A stretch of 38,754 bases of DNA from Candidatus Contendibacter sp. Lineage in GTDB: Bacteria > Pseudomonadota > Gammaproteobacteria > Competibacterales > Competibacteraceae. The notes under the pieces were generated by a model, which did not search any database, had not been told where the DNA came from, and saw only the letters and a program-made list of their open reading frames with translations. The stretch lies in the NCBI GenBank assembly GCA_008933795.1, contig WBUJ01000017.1, forward strand, positions 1-38,754, in the 5' to 3' direction. Shown here piece by piece: positions 19,928 to 29,378 of this stretch. Every line of letters starts with the position of its first letter. Within the stretch, counting starts at the first letter, position 1. Both the position numbers and the translations under genes were made by a program.

Positions 19928-20194
19928 TCAGGCCTGCATGTCGCGGATGTGATGGGTCAGGCGGCTCTTGTGGCGGGCAGCCTTGTTGGCGTGAATCAGT
20001 CCCTTGCGCGCCATGCGGTCGATCACCGGCACGGCAGTCTGGTATTCGGACTCGGCTTTCGCCTTGTCGCCGGAATCAATCGCCTTGATCACGCGCTTGA
20101 CGTAGGTGCGCAACATGGAACGCATGCTGGCATTGTGCTGGCGGTGCTTTTCCGCCTGCCGGGCGCGCTTCTTTGCTTGAACGGTGTTGGCCAA
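19928..20194 (-). CDS. rpsT: Small ribosomal subunit protein bS20
   Basis: An 88-residue basic protein of the 30S subunit: [38 protein letters not shown], then [30 protein letters not shown]. The start is the TTG at 20194, because an AAGGAG (20209-20204) lies nine bases upstream and the protein then begins (M)ANT as in other S20 proteins. A longer in-frame ATG exists at 20290 but falls on the -35 promoter element. E. coli rpsT also uses UUG, which is tied to its translational autoregulation. Divergent from murJ, a common arrangement. Confidence 0.96.
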   Translation of the reverse strand: MANTVQAKKRARQAEKHRQHNASMRSMLRTYVKRVIKAIDSGDKAKAESEYQTAVPVIDRMARKGLIHANKAARHKSRLTHHIRDMQA

Positions 20195-20259
20195 AACTCG
20201 AAACTCCTTAATGACACTAGTGAGGTAAACGCGGCTGCGTTCGGATGCTAAAAAGGTTG

Positions 20260-20290
20260 ATAATATTGGCATGTTCCCGCCTCCTGTCAA
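20260..20290 (-). promoter_or_regulatory. Promoter of rpsT
   Basis: Consensus -35 TTGACA (20290-20285) on the minus strand, followed after 17-19 bases by the AT-rich -10 area AATATTAT (20267-20260). Transcription would start about 55-60 bases upstream of the TTG start codon. Confidence 0.7.
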
Positions 20291-20379
20291 TCCTTGACCG
20301 CCGCCGCCGCTGACAGTCCCGACCGTTCCCGGCTATCATCCGCGCCTTCCCCATCCGCACGGTGCAGGACTGTATCCCC

Positions 20380-21915
20380 ATGAGCAAGGCCCTTCTCAAA
20401 TCCACCGGCATCGTCAGCGCCATGACCTCGTTGTCCCGGATCACCGGCTTCGTCCGCGACATGGTCTACGCTCAAATGTTCGGGGCCGGGGCCGGCACCG
20501 ATGCCTTCTTTGTGGCCTTCCGCATTCCCAATTTCCTGCGCCGGCTGTTCGCCGAGGGTGCGTTCTCGCAAGCCTTCGTGCCGGTGTTCGCGGAATACCA
20601 GACCCAGCGCCCGCGCGAGGAACTTCGGGAACTGGTGGATCAGGTCGCCGGCACCCTGGGCGCGATTCTGCTGCTGATCAGCGCCATCGGGGTGCTGGCC
20701 GCGCCGGTGTTGATCCTGTTGTTCGCGCCCGGCTTCGCCGCCGACGCCGGCAAATATGACCTGACGGTGGAGATGCTGCGGATCACCTTTCCCTACCTGC
20801 TATTCATTTCGCTGACTGCCTTCGCCGGCGGGGTGCTGAACAGTTGCGGCAAGTTCGCCATTCCCGCCGTCACCCCGGTGCTGCTGAACCTGACCATGAT
20901 CGCCGCCGCGTTGTGGCTGGCCCCGCAGATGGAGCGGCCGGTGGTGGGACTGGCTTGGGGGGTGTTCATCGCCGGCGCCATCCAGTTGAGTTTTCAGGTT
21001 CCCTTCCTGCGTCAGGTCAAGCTGCTGCCGCGCCCGCGCTGGGGCTGGGCGGCCCGAGGGGTGCAACAGGTCTTGAAACTGATGCTGCCGGCGCTGTTCG
21101 GCTCCTCGGTGGCGCAAGTCAACCTGCTGATCGACACGGTACTGGCTTCTTTTCTGGTCTCGGGCAGCGTCAGTTGGCTGTACTACTCCGACCGGCTGGT
21201 GGAGTTTCCGCTCGGCATTTTTGGGGTAGCCTTGGGCACGGTGATTTTGCCCAAGCTGTCGCGCCAGCACGCCGACGCGGAAACGGATGGTTTTTCCCAG
21301 ACGCTGGATTGGGCATTGCGCTGGGCGCTGCTGATCGGGGCGCCGGCCACGGTGGCGCTCGTCATTCTCTCCGGTCCAATCTTGTCGGCGCTGTTTCAAT
21401 ACGGCGAGTTCGACGCCCGCGACGTGATGATGTCCACCCGCAGCCTGATGGCCTTTGCCTTCGGCTTAGTGGCGTTCATGCTGATCAAGGTGCTGGCGCC
21501 GGGTTTTTTCGCCCGCCAAGACACCCGCAGCCCGGTCAAGTATGGCCTGATCGCGATGGGCGCCAACACCGCCCTGGTATTGATCCTGATCTGGCCGTTA
21601 GCCCATGCCGGGCTGGCGCTGGCCACTTCGTTGGCCGCTTTCCTCAACGCCGGGCTGCTGTTCTTCAACCTGCGGCGGCGGGATATTTATCGGCCGCACG
21701 CTGGATGGATGAAATTCCTGGCGCAGTTGGTCGCGGCGAATCTGGCGATGGGCTTGGTGCTGTGGTTTGGGGCGGGCAGTCTGGAGTCATGGTTGAACGC
21801 CAGCGCCCGCGAGCGGTTGTGGCATCTAGGCTGGCTGATCGTCGCCGGTGGGGGCAGTTATTTGCTGGCGGCGCTGGCGGCGGGAATCCGGCCACGTCAG
21901 TTGCTGCATGGGTAG
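20380..21915 (+). CDS. murJ: Lipid II flippase MurJ
   Basis: A 511-residue, about 14-helix MOP-superfamily flippase that moves lipid II across the inner membrane for peptidoglycan synthesis. The N-terminus is canonical (MSKALLKSTGIVSAMTSLSRITGFVRDMVYAQMFGAGAGTDAFFVAFRIPNFLRRLFAEGAFSQAFVPV, key residues across 1-70). The Arg-rich loops and the LYYSDRLVEFPLGIFGVALGTVILP region are typical. The ATG at 20380 is preferred over an in-frame start at 20362 because the alignment begins there; length equals E. coli MurJ. Confidence 0.96.
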   Translation: MSKALLKSTGIVSAMTSLSRITGFVRDMVYAQMFGAGAGTDAFFVAFRIPNFLRRLFAEGAFSQAFVPVFAEYQTQRPREELRELVDQVAGTLGAILLLISAIGVLAAPVLILLFAPGFAADAGKYDLTVEMLRITFPYLLFISLTAFAGGVLNSCGKFAIPAVTPVLLNLTMIAAALWLAPQMERPVVGLAWGVFIAGAIQLSFQVPFLRQVKLLPRPRWGWAARGVQQVLKLMLPALFGSSVAQVNLLIDTVLASFLVSGSVSWLYYSDRLVEFPLGIFGVALGTVILPKLSRQHADAETDGFSQTLDWALRWALLIGAPATVALVILSGPILSALFQYGEFDARDVMMSTRSLMAFAFGLVAFMLIKVLAPGFFARQDTRSPVKYGLIAMGANTALVLILIWPLAHAGLALATSLAAFLNAGLLFFNLRRRDIYRPHAGWMKFLAQLVAANLAMGLVLWFGAGSLESWLNASARERLWHLGWLIVAGGGSYLLAALAAGIRPRQLLHG

Positions 21916-21978
21916 GCGCTCGATCTGGTCTTGTTTATGGCTAATCGTTTTTGAGGCGATGTAGCGGGAGGATGAAGC

Positions 21979-22569
21979 ATGTCAACATCGTTAGCCGACC
22001 GGGAATTACTGAACCTTCAATCTCGCCACCGCTGGACTGTGGCGGAATATCATCGAATGGGTGAAGTCGGTTTGCTGAATGAAGATTCGCGGGTGGAATT
22101 GATTGATGGGGAGATCATCGAGATGGCGCCGATTGGTAGTTTCCATGGAGGTCATGTCAACCGCTTCATTCGTTTGTTTTCAAAAGTTATCGGCGACAAA
22201 GCGATTGTCGCAGCGCAAAATCCAGTCGTATTGAGCGGTTATGCGGAGCCTCAACCCGACCTCGCCATCCTGCGCTGGCGGGGAGACGATTACGAACAAT
22301 CAAACCCTCATCCAGAAGATGTGCTGCTCCTGATCGAGGTTTCGGACAGTACGCTCCACTACGACCGCGACGTTAAAGTGCCGCTCTATGCCAATCACGG
22401 CATCCCGGAAGTCTGGCTGCTCGATATCCGGCAACGACAACTCGAAATCTACCGCGATCCCGCCCATGGCCAGTACCGTCAGCGGGATTGCCGCCGCACC
22501 GGCCAGATCGCGCCGATTCTGTGCCCAGACGCCATCATCGACTTAGCCGAACTGTTTCCCAAGTCCTGA
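21979..22569 (+). CDS. Uma2 family (DUF820) PD-(D/E)XK nuclease-like protein
   Basis: A 196-residue protein of the Uma2 family, a restriction-endonuclease-like fold common in cyanobacteria and scattered in other bacteria. Seen motifs: WTVAEYHRM, VELIDGEIIEMAPIG (Glu40), the core EPQPDLAILR (Asp94), LLIEVSDSTLHYDRDVKVPLYANHGIPEVWLLD (Glu120, Lys133), the usual D...ExxD...K arrangement. A clear Shine-Dalgarno GGGAGGA precedes the ATG. Base composition is visibly less GC-rich than murJ upstream (for example runs such as TTTTCAAAAG), hinting at separate origin. The biological role of these proteins is not established. Confidence 0.85.
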   Translation: MSTSLADRELLNLQSRHRWTVAEYHRMGEVGLLNEDSRVELIDGEIIEMAPIGSFHGGHVNRFIRLFSKVIGDKAIVAAQNPVVLSGYAEPQPDLAILRWRGDDYEQSNPHPEDVLLLIEVSDSTLHYDRDVKVPLYANHGIPEVWLLDIRQRQLEIYRDPAHGQYRQRDCRRTGQIAPILCPDAIIDLAELFPKS

Positions 22570-22838
22570 GCGACTGTTTTGCAGGGCAAATTGGTTTTGC
22601 CTTCACGGTTGCCCCGCCACTTGGGCAGCGGCGAGTGGATTCATCACCTCGATACCGTCCCGCATCGGGTAGGGTGCGGCCACCGGGGCGATCAACAGTT
22701 TGCGGACGGTTCTCACGTCGGCTGTTCGGCGAGGAACGCCGGCGGACCAAGATCACCCCGCACGCCTTCGATAGGTTGCTTTGAGAAGCGAACTGGTGAA
22801 GGTTAGAGATACCGGTAGAGGATGACCAAATCTACAAC
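22570..22838. other. Intergenic region between Uma2 gene and methyltransferase
   Basis: 269 bases without a convincing gene in any frame. Close to the Uma2 stop is a weak hairpin (GGCAAA / TTTTGCC around 22582-22598). At 22822 a six-codon ORF (MTKSTT) ends in ATGA overlapping the methyltransferase start; it has only a weak GAGG upstream, so its translation is uncertain. Confidence 0.5.
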
Positions 22839-24581
22839 ATGACCTCGATAGCGATTAACAGCTCCATAGTCTCTACAAGACAGGCATCGTTGCCGGGCTT
22901 GTGTCCTGTCGAGGCCGCATTAAAAGAACGGGTCACTGCCGGAGCCCAGGAACGCGGTGCGATCTTCACGCGCCGGGAAGTCGTGGATTTCGTCCTCGAT
23001 CTCGTGGGCTATACGACGGACCGGCCCTTGCAGGATATGCGCTTGCTCGAGCCGGCTTTCGGCGAAGGTGATTTTCTCGTGCCTGCCGCGCAGCGCCTTC
23101 TGGACGCTTATCGCACGCACCGCCCGGCAGGGCAACGCGATCCCGTGAACGACCTTAAGGACGCGCTAAGAGGGATCGAACTGCACGGGGAATCCTTCGA
23201 TGGAACACACGGCAAACTGATGGCCTTGCTCGGGAAGGCGGGCTTCTCCGATCCGCAATGCTCCGCACTGGCCGATGTATGGCTGAACCAGGGTGACTTT
23301 CTCCTCACCGCCTTCCCGGAGATCTTCACCCATGTGGTCGGAAATCCCCCCTACGTCCGGCAGGAACTCATCCCGGACGCGCTCATGACCGAGTACCGAC
23401 AGCGATTCAAAACGATTTTCGACCGAGCCGACCTCTACATCCCTTTTATCGAAAAATCGCTCACTCACTTGGCCGACGGCGGTCACCTTGGGTTTATCTG
23501 CGCGGACCGATGGATGAAAAACCGCTACGGCGGACCTTTGCGGCGCATGGTTGCCGAAGGCTTCCATCTGAAAGCTTATGTGGACATGGTGGATACCTCG
23601 GCTTTTCACACTGAGGTGATTGCCTATCCCGCCATCACGGTGATGGCCCGTGAAAAACCCGGCCCGACGCGCATCGCTCACCGCCCCGCGATAGACGCCC
23701 GAACGTTCTCGGACTTGGCAACGCGGCTTCTTTCCCGAAAGCCCCTGGAGGCAAGCAGCCCGGTCAAGGAAATCGTTGCCGTTACCAGAGGTTCCGAACC
23801 GTGGATTCTCGAATCGTCCGACCAGCTTGCCTTGGTTCGCCGCCTCGAGGACAGTTTTCCAACCCTTGAGGAAGCCGGATGCGCGGTCGGTATCGGCGTT
23901 GCCACCGGAGCCGATGCGGAATTCATCGGCCCCCACGATGAGCTGGACGTCGAAGAGGACCGCAAGTTGCCACTGGTGATGACGCGGGACATTGCCAACG
24001 GTCGCGTCGATTGGCGGGGTTTTGGGTGCATCAATCCGTTTCGGGACGATGGCGGTCTGGTCGATCTGCGGGATTATCCCCGTCTTGCCCGCTACCTGGA
24101 GTTCCGCAAGGCGCGTATTGCAAGCCGCTATGTCGCCCGCAAGAACCCCGCCAATTGGTATCGGACCATCGACCGCATTGATCCGGCCCTTGCCCGCCAG
24201 CCCAAACTCCTGATTCCCGACATCAAGGGCGAGGCCCTGATCGTGCACGAAGAAGGACGCCTGTATCCTCACCACAATCTGTATTTCATCACATCGGATC
24301 GGTGGAATCTGAAAGCTCTTCAAGCCGTGCTGTTATCCGGCATCGCCCGCCTGTTCGTGTCGATCTACTCCACAAAGATGCACGGTGGCTATTTGCGGTT
24401 TCAGGCGCAGTATCTCAGGCGGATCCGCCTGCCGCGATGGGAAGAGGTGCCGCAGCCCGTCGGGGACGCCCTCACCATCGCCGCCGAGCAGGGCGACGTT
24501 GCCGCCTGCAACCAGGCCGTTTTCAAACTCTATAATCTTTCGCGGGAAGAGCGCGCCGCCCTTGGCGGAAACGGGGAGTAA
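22839..24581 (+). CDS. Type II N6-adenine DNA methyltransferase, PaeR7I/XhoI type
   Basis: A 580-residue gamma-class adenine methyltransferase. AdoMet-binding motif I is [12 protein letters not shown] (69-80) and catalytic motif IV is NPPYVR (169-174), followed by a TaqI/Eco57I-like target recognition region ([50 protein letters not shown]). Association with M.PaeR7I/XhoI (CTCGAG) is inferred from the adjacent truncated endonuclease. The reading frame is complete, so the protein may be active. The ATG at 22839 is the first in frame with no strong Shine-Dalgarno. It is only seven bases upstream of the broken nuclease gene. Confidence 0.88.
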   Translation: MTSIAINSSIVSTRQASLPGLCPVEAALKERVTAGAQERGAIFTRREVVDFVLDLVGYTTDRPLQDMRLLEPAFGEGDFLVPAAQRLLDAYRTHRPAGQRDPVNDLKDALRGIELHGESFDGTHGKLMALLGKAGFSDPQCSALADVWLNQGDFLLTAFPEIFTHVVGNPPYVRQELIPDALMTEYRQRFKTIFDRADLYIPFIEKSLTHLADGGHLGFICADRWMKNRYGGPLRRMVAEGFHLKAYVDMVDTSAFHTEVIAYPAITVMAREKPGPTRIAHRPAIDARTFSDLATRLLSRKPLEASSPVKEIVAVTRGSEPWILESSDQLALVRRLEDSFPTLEEAGCAVGIGVATGADAEFIGPHDELDVEEDRKLPLVMTRDIANGRVDWRGFGCINPFRDDGGLVDLRDYPRLARYLEFRKARIASRYVARKNPANWYRTIDRIDPALARQPKLLIPDIKGEALIVHEEGRLYPHHNLYFITSDRWNLKALQAVLLSGIARLFVSIYSTKMHGGYLRFQAQYLRRIRLPRWEEVPQPVGDALTIAAEQGDVAACNQAVFKLYNLSREERAALGGNGE

Positions 24582-24588
24582 ACTGCCA

Positions 24589-25002
24589 ATGGGGGTCGAT
24601 CTTGTCGATTATGAGCGCAAGGCTCGAGAAGCCGTCAAGGCGTTCTGGGGTAACCGCGAGGCCGCCCGACAGAAACAGATCGAATCCGGCAAGGCCGATC
24701 AAGGCGAGCGCGCCGGAGTGACGGCGGGCAAGAACATGGATGGGTTCATTGCCCTCGTCGGCGATATCGTGCGCGCGAACGGTCTCGCGCACGCCAGCAT
24801 CATGCTCGAGCGCAGCGTGCTCACGCTTCCTGGATTTTTTCGGCCCATCAAGCTATGGGATATGGTGGTCGTGCAAGGCGGCGAGCTGGTGGCGGCGCTC
24901 GAATTCAAATCACAGGTCGGGCCGTCTTTCGGCAACAACTTCAACAACCGGACCGAGCGGACTGGACCCCCAACTTCGACGAGCGGGATAACGGCGACGT
25001 GA
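24589..25002 (+). pseudogene. PaeR7I/XhoI-type restriction endonuclease, truncated
   Basis: The first ~120 residues match my recollection of R.PaeR7[19 protein letters not shown]..., [38 protein letters not shown], and [22 protein letters not shown]. The E-x-K element (EFKSQ) of the nuclease core is kept. After NNFNNRTE (about 24957) homology stops and the frame runs into 14 unrelated residues before a stop at 25002. The family enzyme is about 245 residues, so the C-terminal half is lost. The remnant is most likely inactive. Confidence 0.85.
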
Positions 25003-25097
25003 TCGTCACCGCCCTGCCGCATCGGGTAGCCGAGGCGCGACTCATGGAACAGATCGCCGCACAGCCGGATCCACGGTCATATAGATCAACTGGTTGA
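24957..25097 (+). pseudogene. parC-like (topoisomerase IV subunit A) gene debris
   Basis: In a different frame from the nuclease, the translation ADWTPNFDE / [13 protein letters not shown] / RVAEARLMEQIAAQ / PDPRSYRSTG ends at a stop at 25097. Two or three pieces recall conserved ParC segments in their normal order: (A)DWVPNFDG, then DGxVVxxALPHQVSGARVLEQIAAQ, then TTDLExSYR. The intervening ParC sequence is absent. This is read as internally deleted parC remains joined to the broken endonuclease at about 24955-24960. It is recognised from memory only. Confidence 0.55.
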
Positions 25098-25110
25098 TTT
25101 TTTACAGTCT

Positions 25111-27144
25111 TTAACTCGCCTTCGCCTCCGGCATTCCCAGCCCAAATTGCCGAATCCGCTGAATCTCGTCGCGCAGCTTCGCCGCCTGTTCGAATTCCAG
25201 ATCGCGGGCGTGGCGGTACATGGCCTGTTCCAACTGCTTGATTTTCTTCGCCAGCACCGCCGGGGATTCATGCGCGTAAGCGGCGGTTTCCTCAGCGACC
25301 TGGGCGTATTGCGTCGCCGGAACTGGCCCGCCCGGATAGGCGCCTTCCAGAATGTCGGCCACCGCCTTCTGGATGCCGCGCGGGGTGATGCCGTGCGCCT
25401 GGTTGTGGCTGCGCTGCTTGGCGCGGCGGCGGTCGGTCTCATCCAGCGCCCGCCGCATCGAGCCGGTGATCTGGTCGGCATAAAGGATCGCCTTGCCGCG
25501 CAGGTGGCGGGCGGCGCGGCCGATGGTCTGGATCAGGGAACGCTCGGAGCGCAGGAAGCCTTCCTTGTCGGCGTCAAGAATCGCCACCAGCGAGACCTCC
25601 GGCAAATCCAGCCCTTCCCGCAACAGATTGATTCCCACCAGCACGTCGAATTTTCCCAGCCGCAGATCGCGGATGATCTCGACCCGCTCCACGGTCTCCA
25701 CGTCCGCGTGCAGGTAACGCACCTTCACCCCGTTTTCGGCCAGGTACTCGGTCAAATCCTCGGCCATGCGCTTGGTCAGGGTAGTAACCAGCACCCGTTC
25801 CTGGCGCTCCACCCGCTCGCGGATTTCGCCCAACAGGTCGTCCACCTGCTGCCGGGCCGGACGCACCTCGGTTTCGGGGTCCACCAAGCCGGTAGGCCGC
25901 ACCACCTGCTCGACCACCGCGCCGCCGGAATGCTCCAGCTCGAACGGGCCGGGCGTGGCGGAAATGAACACCGTCTGACCGCTGAGCCGTTCGAATTCGT
26001 CGAACCGCAGCGGCCGGTTGTCCAGCGCCGATGGCAGGCGGAAACCGTACTCGACCAGGGTTTCCTTACGCGAGCGGTCGCCCTTGTACATCGCCCCCAG
26101 TTGCGGCACGGTGACGTGGCTTTCGTCGATGAAGATCAGCGCGTCCGGCGGCAGGTAATCGAACAGGGTCGGTGGCGCTTCGCCCGCCTCGCGGCCCGAC
26201 AGGTAGCGGGAATAGTTCTCGATGCCGCTGCAATAGCCCAGTTCCAGGATCATTTCCAGATCGAAGCGGGTGCGCTGTTCCAACCGTTGCGCTTCCAGCA
26301 GTTTGCCGGCGGCGTGGAGTTCGTTCAGCCGGTCCCGCAACTCGTCCTTGATCCGCTCCACCGCCTGCAAAAGCTGCTCGCGCGGGGTGACGTAGTGGGT
26401 CTTGGGATACACTGTGTAGCGCGGCAGCTTGCGGGAAATCTTGCCGGTGAGCGGATCGAACAGGCTGAGCGACTCGATTTCATCGTCGAACAACTCCACT
26501 CGCAGCGCCTCCTGATCGGATTCGGCGGGATGGATGTCGATGATCTCGCCACGCACCCGGAACGCGCCGCGCGCCAGTTCCAGATCGTTGCGGGTGTATT
26601 GCAAATCGGCCAGCCGGCGCAGGATCGCGCGCTGGTCCACCTTCTCGCCGCGCACCAGGTGCAGGATCATCTTCATATACCATTCGGGATCGCCCAGCCC
26701 GTAAATCGCCGACACGGTGGCGACGATGATGGTGTCCGGGCGCTCCAGAATGGCCTTGGTGGCCGACAGCCGCATCTGCTCGATGTGCTCGTTGATCGAG
26801 GCATCCTTCTCGATATAGGTGTCGGACGAGGGGACGTAGGCTTCCGGCTGGTAGTAATCGTAATAGGAGACGAAGTACTCCACCGCGTTGTCGGGGAAAA
26901 ACTCGCGCATTTCGCCGTAGAGTTGCGCCGCCAGGGTCTTGTTGGGCGCCAGCACCAGCGCCGGGCGCTGCGCGGCGGCGATGACGTGGGCGACGGCGAA
27001 GGTTTTGCCACTGCCGGTCACACCGAGCAGGGTCTGATGCGCCAGACCGTTGTTCAGGCCGGCGACGAGCGAGCGGATGGCCTCGGGCTGATCGCCGGCG
27101 GGCTGGAACGGGGCATGGAGCGTGAAGGGCTTGTTCGTCTGCAT
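25111..27144 (-). CDS. uvrB: UvrABC excinuclease subunit B
   Basis: A 677-residue helicase-like protein of nucleotide excision repair. Walker A is GVTGSGKT (41-48), the DNA-clamping beta-hairpin starts at [12 protein letters not shown] (94-105), the DEAD-type box reads IFIDESH, and motif VI is QTIGRAARH. The C-terminal UVR domain that contacts UvrC/UvrA is present ([27 protein letters not shown]). Length matches E. coli (673). No LexA box (CTGT-N8-ACAG) was seen in the 98-base gap to the divergent aminotransferase gene, so SOS control is not evident. Confidence 0.97.
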   Translation of the reverse strand: MQTNKPFTLHAPFQPAGDQPEAIRSLVAGLNNGLAHQTLLGVTGSGKTFAVAHVIAAAQRPALVLAPNKTLAAQLYGEMREFFPDNAVEYFVSYYDYYQPEAYVPSSDTYIEKDASINEHIEQMRLSATKAILERPDTIIVATVSAIYGLGDPEWYMKMILHLVRGEKVDQRAILRRLADLQYTRNDLELARGAFRVRGEIIDIHPAESDQEALRVELFDDEIESLSLFDPLTGKISRKLPRYTVYPKTHYVTPREQLLQAVERIKDELRDRLNELHAAGKLLEAQRLEQRTRFDLEMILELGYCSGIENYSRYLSGREAGEAPPTLFDYLPPDALIFIDESHVTVPQLGAMYKGDRSRKETLVEYGFRLPSALDNRPLRFDEFERLSGQTVFISATPGPFELEHSGGAVVEQVVRPTGLVDPETEVRPARQQVDDLLGEIRERVERQERVLVTTLTKRMAEDLTEYLAENGVKVRYLHADVETVERVEIIRDLRLGKFDVLVGINLLREGLDLPEVSLVAILDADKEGFLRSERSLIQTIGRAARHLRGKAILYADQITGSMRRALDETDRRRAKQRSHNQAHGITPRGIQKAVADILEGAYPGGPVPATQYAQVAEETAAYAHESPAVLAKKIKQLEQAMYRHARDLEFEQAAKLRDEIQRIRQFGLGMPEAKAS

Positions 27145-27242
27145 GGGAGTTTGGCCGGGCGAAAAATTCCAGTATTATCCGACTCCCGCGCAACCCCTGC
27201 GTTCAACCTTCATCGTTCAGCCAGCGTCCAGGAGTCGTTCCC

Positions 27243-28427
27243 GTGAGCACCCCCCTTTCCGAGCGCGTCCAGCGCATCAAGCCTTCTCCCACCTTGGCGG
27301 TGACCGCCAAGGCCAACGAATTGAAGGCCGCCGGCCAGGACGTGGTCGGTCTAGGCGCGGGCGAACCGGATTTCGACACGCCCGATTTCATCAAGGCAGC
27401 GGCGATCCAGGCAATCCACGCCGGTTTCACCAAGTACACCCCGGTAGACGGCACGGCGGGCCTGAAGAAGGCGATCATCGCCAAGTTCCAGCGCGACAAC
27501 GACCTGAACTACGAACCGAAACAGATTCTGGTGTCCTGCGGCGGCAAGCAGAGCTTCTACAACTTGGCCCAGGCGCTGTTGAACGCCGGCGATGAGGTCA
27601 TCATTCCGGCGCCGTACTGGGTTTCCTACCCGGACATGGTGTTGCTGGCCGATGGGACGCCAGTGATCGTTGACGCGGGCATCGAACAGCAGTTCAAGAT
27701 CACCCCGGCGCAACTGGCAGCAGCGATCACCCCCTGCACCAAGCTGGTGGTGATCAATAGCCCCTCCAACCCGACCGGCGTGGCCTACAGCGCGGCGGAA
27801 CTGACCGCGCTGGGCGAAGTGCTGCGCCGGCATCCGCAAATCTACATCGCCACCGACGACATGTACGAACACATCCAGTGGACTGGGGAAAAGTTCAGCA
27901 ACATCCTCAACGTTTGCCCGGATCTGCACGACCGCACCATCGTGTTAAACGGTGTGTCGAAGTCCTACTCGATGACCGGTTGGCGGATCGGCTACTGTGG
28001 CGGGCCGAAGGATTTGATCGAGGCCATGACCAACATCCAGTCGCAGAGCACCTCCAACCCGACGTCGATTTCCCAGGTGGCGGCGGAAGCGGCGCTCAAC
28101 GGCGACCAATCCTGCATCGCGGTGATGACCAAGGCGTTCAAGGAGCGGCACGATTACGTGTACCAGACCTTGAAGGCGATGGACGGGGTCGAAGTGGCGC
28201 CGGCGGATGGGACGTTCTATATCTTCCCCAACTTTCAGCGGGCCATCGAACGACTTGGCTTGGCCAACGACATCGCTTTTGCCGAGTTGTTGCTTACCGA
28301 GGGCGGGGTGGCGCTGGTGCCGGGTTCGGCCTTCGGCGCGGAGGGCTGCGCGCGGATTTCGTTCGCCACCAGCATGGCGAATCTCACCAAGGCGCTGGAA
28401 CGGATTCAGCGAGTGATCGCGCGCTGA
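27243..28427 (+). CDS. Pyridoxal phosphate-dependent aspartate aminotransferase (class I, subgroup Ib)
   Basis: A 394-residue aminotransferase of the AAT Ib type, making aspartate/oxaloacetate from glutamate/2-oxoglutarate partners. Seen: VVGLGAGEPDFDTPDFI, KYTPVDGTAGLKKAI, the PLP ring-stacking region APYWVSYPDM, SPSNPTGVAY, the catalytic Lys240 in GVSKSYSMTGWRIGY, and the substrate-carboxylate Arg in CARISFATS. The GTG at 27243 gives the expected start STPLSERVQRIKPSPTL. TATTAT (27173-27178) with TTGGCC 16 bases upstream is a possible promoter. Divergent from uvrB; tRNA-Asn follows 50 bases after the stop. Confidence 0.93.
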   Translation: MSTPLSERVQRIKPSPTLAVTAKANELKAAGQDVVGLGAGEPDFDTPDFIKAAAIQAIHAGFTKYTPVDGTAGLKKAIIAKFQRDNDLNYEPKQILVSCGGKQSFYNLAQALLNAGDEVIIPAPYWVSYPDMVLLADGTPVIVDAGIEQQFKITPAQLAAAITPCTKLVVINSPSNPTGVAYSAAELTALGEVLRRHPQIYIATDDMYEHIQWTGEKFSNILNVCPDLHDRTIVLNGVSKSYSMTGWRIGYCGGPKDLIEAMTNIQSQSTSNPTSISQVAAEAALNGDQSCIAVMTKAFKERHDYVYQTLKAMDGVEVAPADGTFYIFPNFQRAIERLGLANDIAFAELLLTEGGVALVPGSAFGAEGCARISFATSMANLTKALERIQRVIAR

Positions 28428-28477
28428 ACCGGGATTGACAGAGGGGGGTGGCGATCAATAGAATTACCCTTTCCCAT

Positions 28478-28553
<76 letters not shown>

Positions 28554-28560
28554 AATGAAA

Positions 28561-28594
28561 CAAGGGGTTAGGCGAAAGCCTAGCCCCTTGTTTT
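28561..28594 (+). terminator. Intrinsic terminator after tRNA-Asn
   Basis: A 13-bp stem (28561-28573 with 28578-28590, one G-U pair) closed by a GAAA tetraloop and followed by TTTT. It starts seven bases after the tRNA. Confidence 0.95.
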
Positions 28595-28622
28595 CGCGTC
28601 TGTTCCGGTGGTCGGGCGCGGC

Positions 28623-29186
28623 TCAAGCGATCTCGTCGAGCACCGCGCGGATGCGAGCGCCGATGGCCTCGATGGTCCCGGAGCCCTTGACGGTGCGCAG
28701 CAGGCCCTTTCGGGTGTAGTAGTCGATCAACGGCGCGGTTTTCTCCTCGTAAACCCGCAGCCGGTTGCGAATGGTCTCCTCGTTGTCGTCGGCGCGGCCG
28801 CGCCCCAGCAGGCGTTTGACGATCTCCTCGTAATCCACTTCGAAAAACAGCACCAGATCGAGCGGCTGATTGATCTTGGCCAGCAGCTTGTCCAGCGCCT
28901 CGGCCTGGGCCAGATCGCGCGGGAAGCCATCCATCATGAAACCCTTGGGATTGGTCGCGGCCAGGGTTTTCAGCCCGTTCTCGATCATGCCCAGAACGAT
29001 GTCAAAGGGCACCAATTCGCCGGCGTCCATGTAGGGCTTGGCTCGTCGCCCCAGTGCGGTCCCGGCGGCCACCTCGGCGCGCAGCAGATCGCCGGTGGCG
29101 ACCGTGGAGACCCCGTAGCGGGCGATGATGGCGTCGGTTTGCGTGCCCTTACCCGAGCCGGGGGCGCCTAGCAGAACGATTCTCAT
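28623..29186 (-). CDS. adk: Adenylate kinase, short-LID form
   Basis: A 187-residue enzyme converting ATP + AMP to 2 ADP. The P-loop is GAPGSGKGTQ (8-17), the AMP-binding region STVATGDLLRAEV and GFPRDLAQAE are present, and the core Arg residues lie in LLGRGRADDNEETIRNRL. The LID is the short type with no zinc-cysteine insertion, unlike the 214-residue E. coli enzyme. The start ATG at 29186 gives the standard MRIVLLGAPGSGKGTQ. It is divergent from ppa across 192 bases and converges with the aminotransferase-tRNA unit. Confidence 0.96.
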   Translation of the reverse strand: MRIVLLGAPGSGKGTQTDAIIARYGVSTVATGDLLRAEVAAGTALGRRAKPYMDAGELVPFDIVLGMIENGLKTLAATNPKGFMMDGFPRDLAQAEALDKLLAKINQPLDLVLFFEVDYEEIVKRLLGRGRADDNEETIRNRLRVYEEKTAPLIDYYTRKGLLRTVKGSGTIEAIGARIRAVLDEIA

Positions 29187-29378
29187 GGTGGTTGCACTCT
29201 ATAAAAAAGTTTTGGCGGAAAAGCGTTGAAATTTTAGCGGAAATCCACGGAAGACCCAATCTGTTCCATCCATTCGCGCCATGCATGGCGGGCGCGCGGG
29301 CGCGGCTATCAAGCATTCGGTCTTGGCTGTAGTATAAGCATACTTTCCGTCATCAACCGCCGCACAAAGGTCACTGCC

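Noticed and set aside
22822..22842. Six-codon ORF MTKSTT overlapping the methyltransferase start as ATGA
   Set aside because: Too short and weakly initiated to call a leader peptide; such overlaps occur by chance.
27145..27242. Possible LexA box controlling uvrB
   Set aside because: No CTGT-N8-ACAG or close variant is present in the gap, so SOS control is not supported.
25147..27246. 699-residue open frame on the plus strand across uvrB
   Set aside because: Antisense shadow of uvrB; His/Gln/Arg-rich translation without domains.
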